Source: a virus. Taken from it: a DNA stretch of 45,089 bases. The notes under the pieces were generated by a model, which worked only from the letters and a program-made list of their open reading frames with translations, was not told the DNA's origin and did no database searches. Positions 42,845-45,089 of this stretch are shown piece by piece (position 1 is the first letter of the stretch; every line of letters begins with the position of its first letter). Both the position numbers and the translations under genes were made by a program. The stretch spans positions 1 through 45,089 of IMG/VR virus record IMGVR_UViG_3300010401_000015; one strand, 5' to 3'.

Positions 42845-45089
42845 GGTACTTCGCGGGCTTCGCGAGCGCGCCCGTCGGAACACCGGTTAGACCGCCGAAC
42901 ACCGTCAACACGTCATCGACCGCCTTGCCCTTCGCGCCCTTGATCGGATTCCCATGCTTGTCCTCGCCGAATGTGGCATCGTAGACGTCGAACGGCGTCG
43001 AGGCGAACTGTTCCGCAAGCGACACGGCCGGCGATACGTTGATGGTGTCGTTGTGTGGGTTCTTGTCGAACTTGTTGATCATCACGTCAAGGAAGGGTCC
43101 AACGCCAGGCGCCATCGCCTTCGCCTCCTTGAACTGGGAGCCGAAGAAAAACGCCATGATGTCGTCGAGGTATCCGTCGTCGTCCGGGTCGAGATCCTGA
43201 TTCGCCATCAGCTTGTAGATCATCCCGCTGACGAGCGCAGGGATGGTGAAGCCCGTCATCGCGAGAACGGAGAGCTTCGCGGCCTTCGCTGGAAGGCCGA
43301 GTTCCTTCCGCATGATCTTGACGCCCTCGCTCCCGAGCAGGTTCGCCCGCATGTTGAACCAGCTGGTGTACATCGTGAAGAGACGGACGGCGGCGTTCCC
43401 CGCTTCGAATGAACTGACGTCCTCCGGCGCGCTGCTTCCCTGAGTCGTCCGCACGATGCTATCCGCATGCTTTACCGCCGCGGCTTCGTCCTTGCCGCTG
43501 GCGAGCGCCTCGTTGAACGCGGCCTTCCAGACCACGTCGTCGACCATGCCCTGGGTCAGCTTGGACAGGATGAAGACGTGCTTCATCGTCAGACGCTTCG
43601 CATTCTTCCAGAGCCCGGCGTCGTGCAGGACTTCGTCCGTTGCCTCCTGAAGCGACCCGACGACCTCTTGTGTGCGGTGCGCCATATAGTCGGACAGGCC
43701 AACGATTGCCTTGTGCGTCTCGAGTGGGCTCGCCATGAAGCTTCCGAGCGCCTGTACGAGATGGCCGCCGCCGACCTTCGTCGATGCGACAACGAGCCCC
43801 TCGTAGTTCTGGGCCGCGTTCACCACGTTCAAGCCGAGCTGTTTCACCCCGGCCGTCGTCTTCATCCACCGAGCGACCTTTCCGAGCCAGGACCACCCGG
43901 TCGGCATCTTCTGTTCTACGGTCTGGGTGGCGGTGCGCTGGAGCCACGGCATGATGATGCCGCTCGCCGCGGACGGGTTGAACTTCTTGAGGCGGTCGCG
44001 GAACTCGTCGTTCCACATGAGCCGCCGCAGTTCCGCGACGTGCGGCTCGATGTTGATGTATTTACCGGCCCACCGAATATGTTCCGTGACCTGGCCGACG
44101 TCCATCCGGAGCGCCTTCCAATAGCCGCTCGACCGGTTCTTCGTGCGCCCTGAGCCGGCCGTAGGGAGCGAGAAGGAGTTCCCAACCTCGGCCGCTCGCT
44201 GCTCCTCGCGGACTGCGGACTTCTCGACCTCGGCGGGGTCGGCGAGCGCGGGGAAGTAGCCGCCGCGGTATTCGGCCCAAGGCGTCGAGAACGGGGTCGC
44301 CGTGACCTCGTTGAAGTAGTACCCGTTCAGCGCCTTGTGGGTCTGTTGGAGCTGCGGCTTGATCTCCTCGAACAGATCCCATACGGATTGCACGAAATCG
44401 TAGTCGGCCTTCGTCAGCACGCCCTCGCGCTGCATCCGCTCGATGAAATGGTCCCAGCGAGACGTGTCGAGATTGCCTTCCTCGTCGAGCTTCGCCCAGC
44501 CACGGCCGAGGAGCAACTTCCAGAGGTTGCTACCGCCGTCCTCTCGGTTCCCCGTGTGGAGCAGCGCGCCGAGCAGGTCGCGCTTCCCGTTCTTGAAGGT
44601 GAAACCGAGTTCCGGCGCGTTGATCTCGTCTTTGGAGAGCTTCGGCAGTTCTCGGACGATGGCCTCGTATTTCTTCAGGTACTCATCGAGGAACACGCGA
44701 TAGGCGTCCGTCCCCTCGTGGATCTTCTCAGGGAAGACCTGCTTGAAGAAGTCGCCGATCGCTTCCGCCCAGTGCTCGACGCGAGTGAATCCCGCGCGGC
44801 CTTGGATGAGCATGCCGACGTTTTCGTCAGTCTCCGTCCGAGTCGCATTCGTCGGCTTGGCCTTCTCGATAGCGTCCATCTCCATGGTCAGCTTCGCGAT
44901 GACGTCCTTGATGTGCTCGCGCACGAGCCCGACCCGGATCTGATTCGTCTTGGTCGACATCTCGAGGACGGCGTCCACGGCCCGCTTGACGGCCCGGAAC
45001 TCGTCGTAGGTGAGGTCAGCCAGTTCCCGGTTCGCCTCCGGTACGGCCTCGTCGACGAGGTTCTTCATGTCCGCGTACAGCTGCGGATC
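42741..45089 (-). CDS. Giant internal virion / DNA-ejection protein, C-terminal part
   Basis: This is the continuation, across the circular join, of the frame that starts at 4809. Bases 44966-42741 encode residues 1604-2344, and 44967-45089 repeat bases 1-123. The C-terminal region is helical, with AVRLFTMYTSWFNMRANLL and a hydrophobic segment (LSVLAMTGFTIPALVSGMIY) followed by DLDPDDDGYLDDIMAFFFG, features I associate with the ends of phage polyvalent and ejection proteins. The last residues are basic (SVPKKGAR). Confidence 0.85.
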   Translation of the reverse strand, partial: DPQLYADMKNLVDEAVPEANRELADLTYDEFRAVKRAVDAVLEMSTKTNQIRVGLVREHIKDVIAKLTMEMDAIEKAKPTNATRTETDENVGMLIQGRAGFTRVEHWAEAIGDFFKQVFPEKIHEGTDAYRVFLDEYLKKYEAIVRELPKLSKDEINAPELGFTFKNGKRDLLGALLHTGNREDGGSNLWKLLLGRGWAKLDEEGNLDTSRWDHFIERMQREGVLTKADYDFVQSVWDLFEEIKPQLQQTHKALNGYYFNEVTATPFSTPWAEYRGGYFPALADPAEVEKSAVREEQRAAEVGNSFSLPTAGSGRTKNRSSGYWKALRMDVGQVTEHIRWAGKYINIEPHVAELRRLMWNDEFRDRLKKFNPSAASGIIMPWLQRTATQTVEQKMPTGWSWLGKVARWMKTTAGVKQLGLNVVNAAQNYEGLVVASTKVGGGHLVQALGSFMASPLETHKAIVGLSDYMAHRTQEVVGSLQEATDEVLHDAGLWKNAKRLTMKHVFILSKLTQGMVDDVVWKAAFNEALASGKDEAAAVKHADSIVRTTQGSSAPEDVSSFEAGNAAVRLFTMYTSWFNMRANLLGSEGVKIMRKELGLPAKAAKLSVLAMTGFTIPALVSGMIYKLMANQDLDPDDDGYLDDIMAFFFGSQFKEAKAMAPGVGPFLDVMINKFDKNPHNDTINVSPAVSLAEQFASTPFDVYDATFGEDKHGNPIKGAKGKAVDDVLTVFGGLTGVPTGALAKPAKYLTNVAEGSKTPSGPVDFLRGVVTGTGSVPKKGAR
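44967..45089. repeat. 123-bp terminal redundancy, right copy
   Basis: Identical to bases 1-123; see the left copy. The duplicated segment lies inside the giant ejection gene, in the same reading phase at both ends. Confidence 0.95.

Noticed and set aside
1-45089. CRISPR array, insertion sequence or diversity-generating retroelement
   Set aside because: No spaced direct repeats of CRISPR size, no transposase, and no reverse transcriptase or template/variable repeat pair were seen, despite the BPP-1-like head genes.
1-45089. Phage-encoded RNA polymerase or DNA polymerase
   Set aside because: No reading frame of suitable size outside assigned genes carries polymerase motifs, so the T7-like label applies only to virion proteins.

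Overview
The window is an essentially complete genome of a GC-rich, short-tailed (podovirus-type) double-stranded DNA phage. Its first and last 123 bases are identical, and one reading frame runs unbroken across that join, so the molecule is circular or circularly permuted, about 44,966 bp unique. The virion genes are of the kind seen in BPP-1/Bcep22-like and T7-like podophages: Head-tail_con portal, Bbp19-like protein, scaffold, capsid, Bbp16-like cement, tail tubular A and B, internal virion proteins and a T7-type fibre. Lipobox and Tat signals suggest a Gram-negative, probably proteobacterial, host. I found no phage RNA polymerase and no DNA polymerase.

Nearly everything is read leftward (minus strand). 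(i) 34.4-30.4 kb: leader RNA with terminator, two small genes, Gam, Bet, an orphan LacI-type HTH protein and a tyrosine recombinase. (ii) 30.1-19.6 kb: an early operon of about 30 small genes, many Cys-rich, plus an HNH nuclease, a Tat-signal protein, a winged-helix protein, a replication initiator with internal iterons and a DnaB helicase. (iii) 19.6-0 kb, continuing through the join to 42.7 kb: terminase, portal, capsid, tail and ejection genes, ending in a 2,344-residue polyvalent ejection protein. (iv) 42.0-35.7 kb: tail fibre, a lipoprotein with an HELLH motif, small membrane proteins, a class 3 lipase, a lipoprotein and a metallophosphoesterase. No recognisable endolysin is present.

Only four genes are convincingly rightward: a 49-residue zinc-finger protein at 30.3 kb, a XerC/D-like recombinase at 34.7-35.6 kb and a lipoprotein/membrane-protein pair at 42.2-42.8 kb.

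Two control regions stand out. At 30.17-30.26 kb, divergent sigma70-type promoters are interleaved with three copies of TAATGGCATTA, which looks like a compact genetic switch for the early operon. At 34.28-34.53 kb, a leftward promoter starts exactly at an RNA of about 100 nt that can fold into a large H-type pseudoknot and ends in an intrinsic terminator ahead of the Gam/Bet operon. A 13-bp inverted repeat overlaps that promoter, and rightward promoters for the recombinase lie beyond it. These, together with iterons inside the initiator gene, a frameshifted Bet, a zinc ribbon broken by TGA, and the lipase/protease envelope cassette, are the most unusual content.
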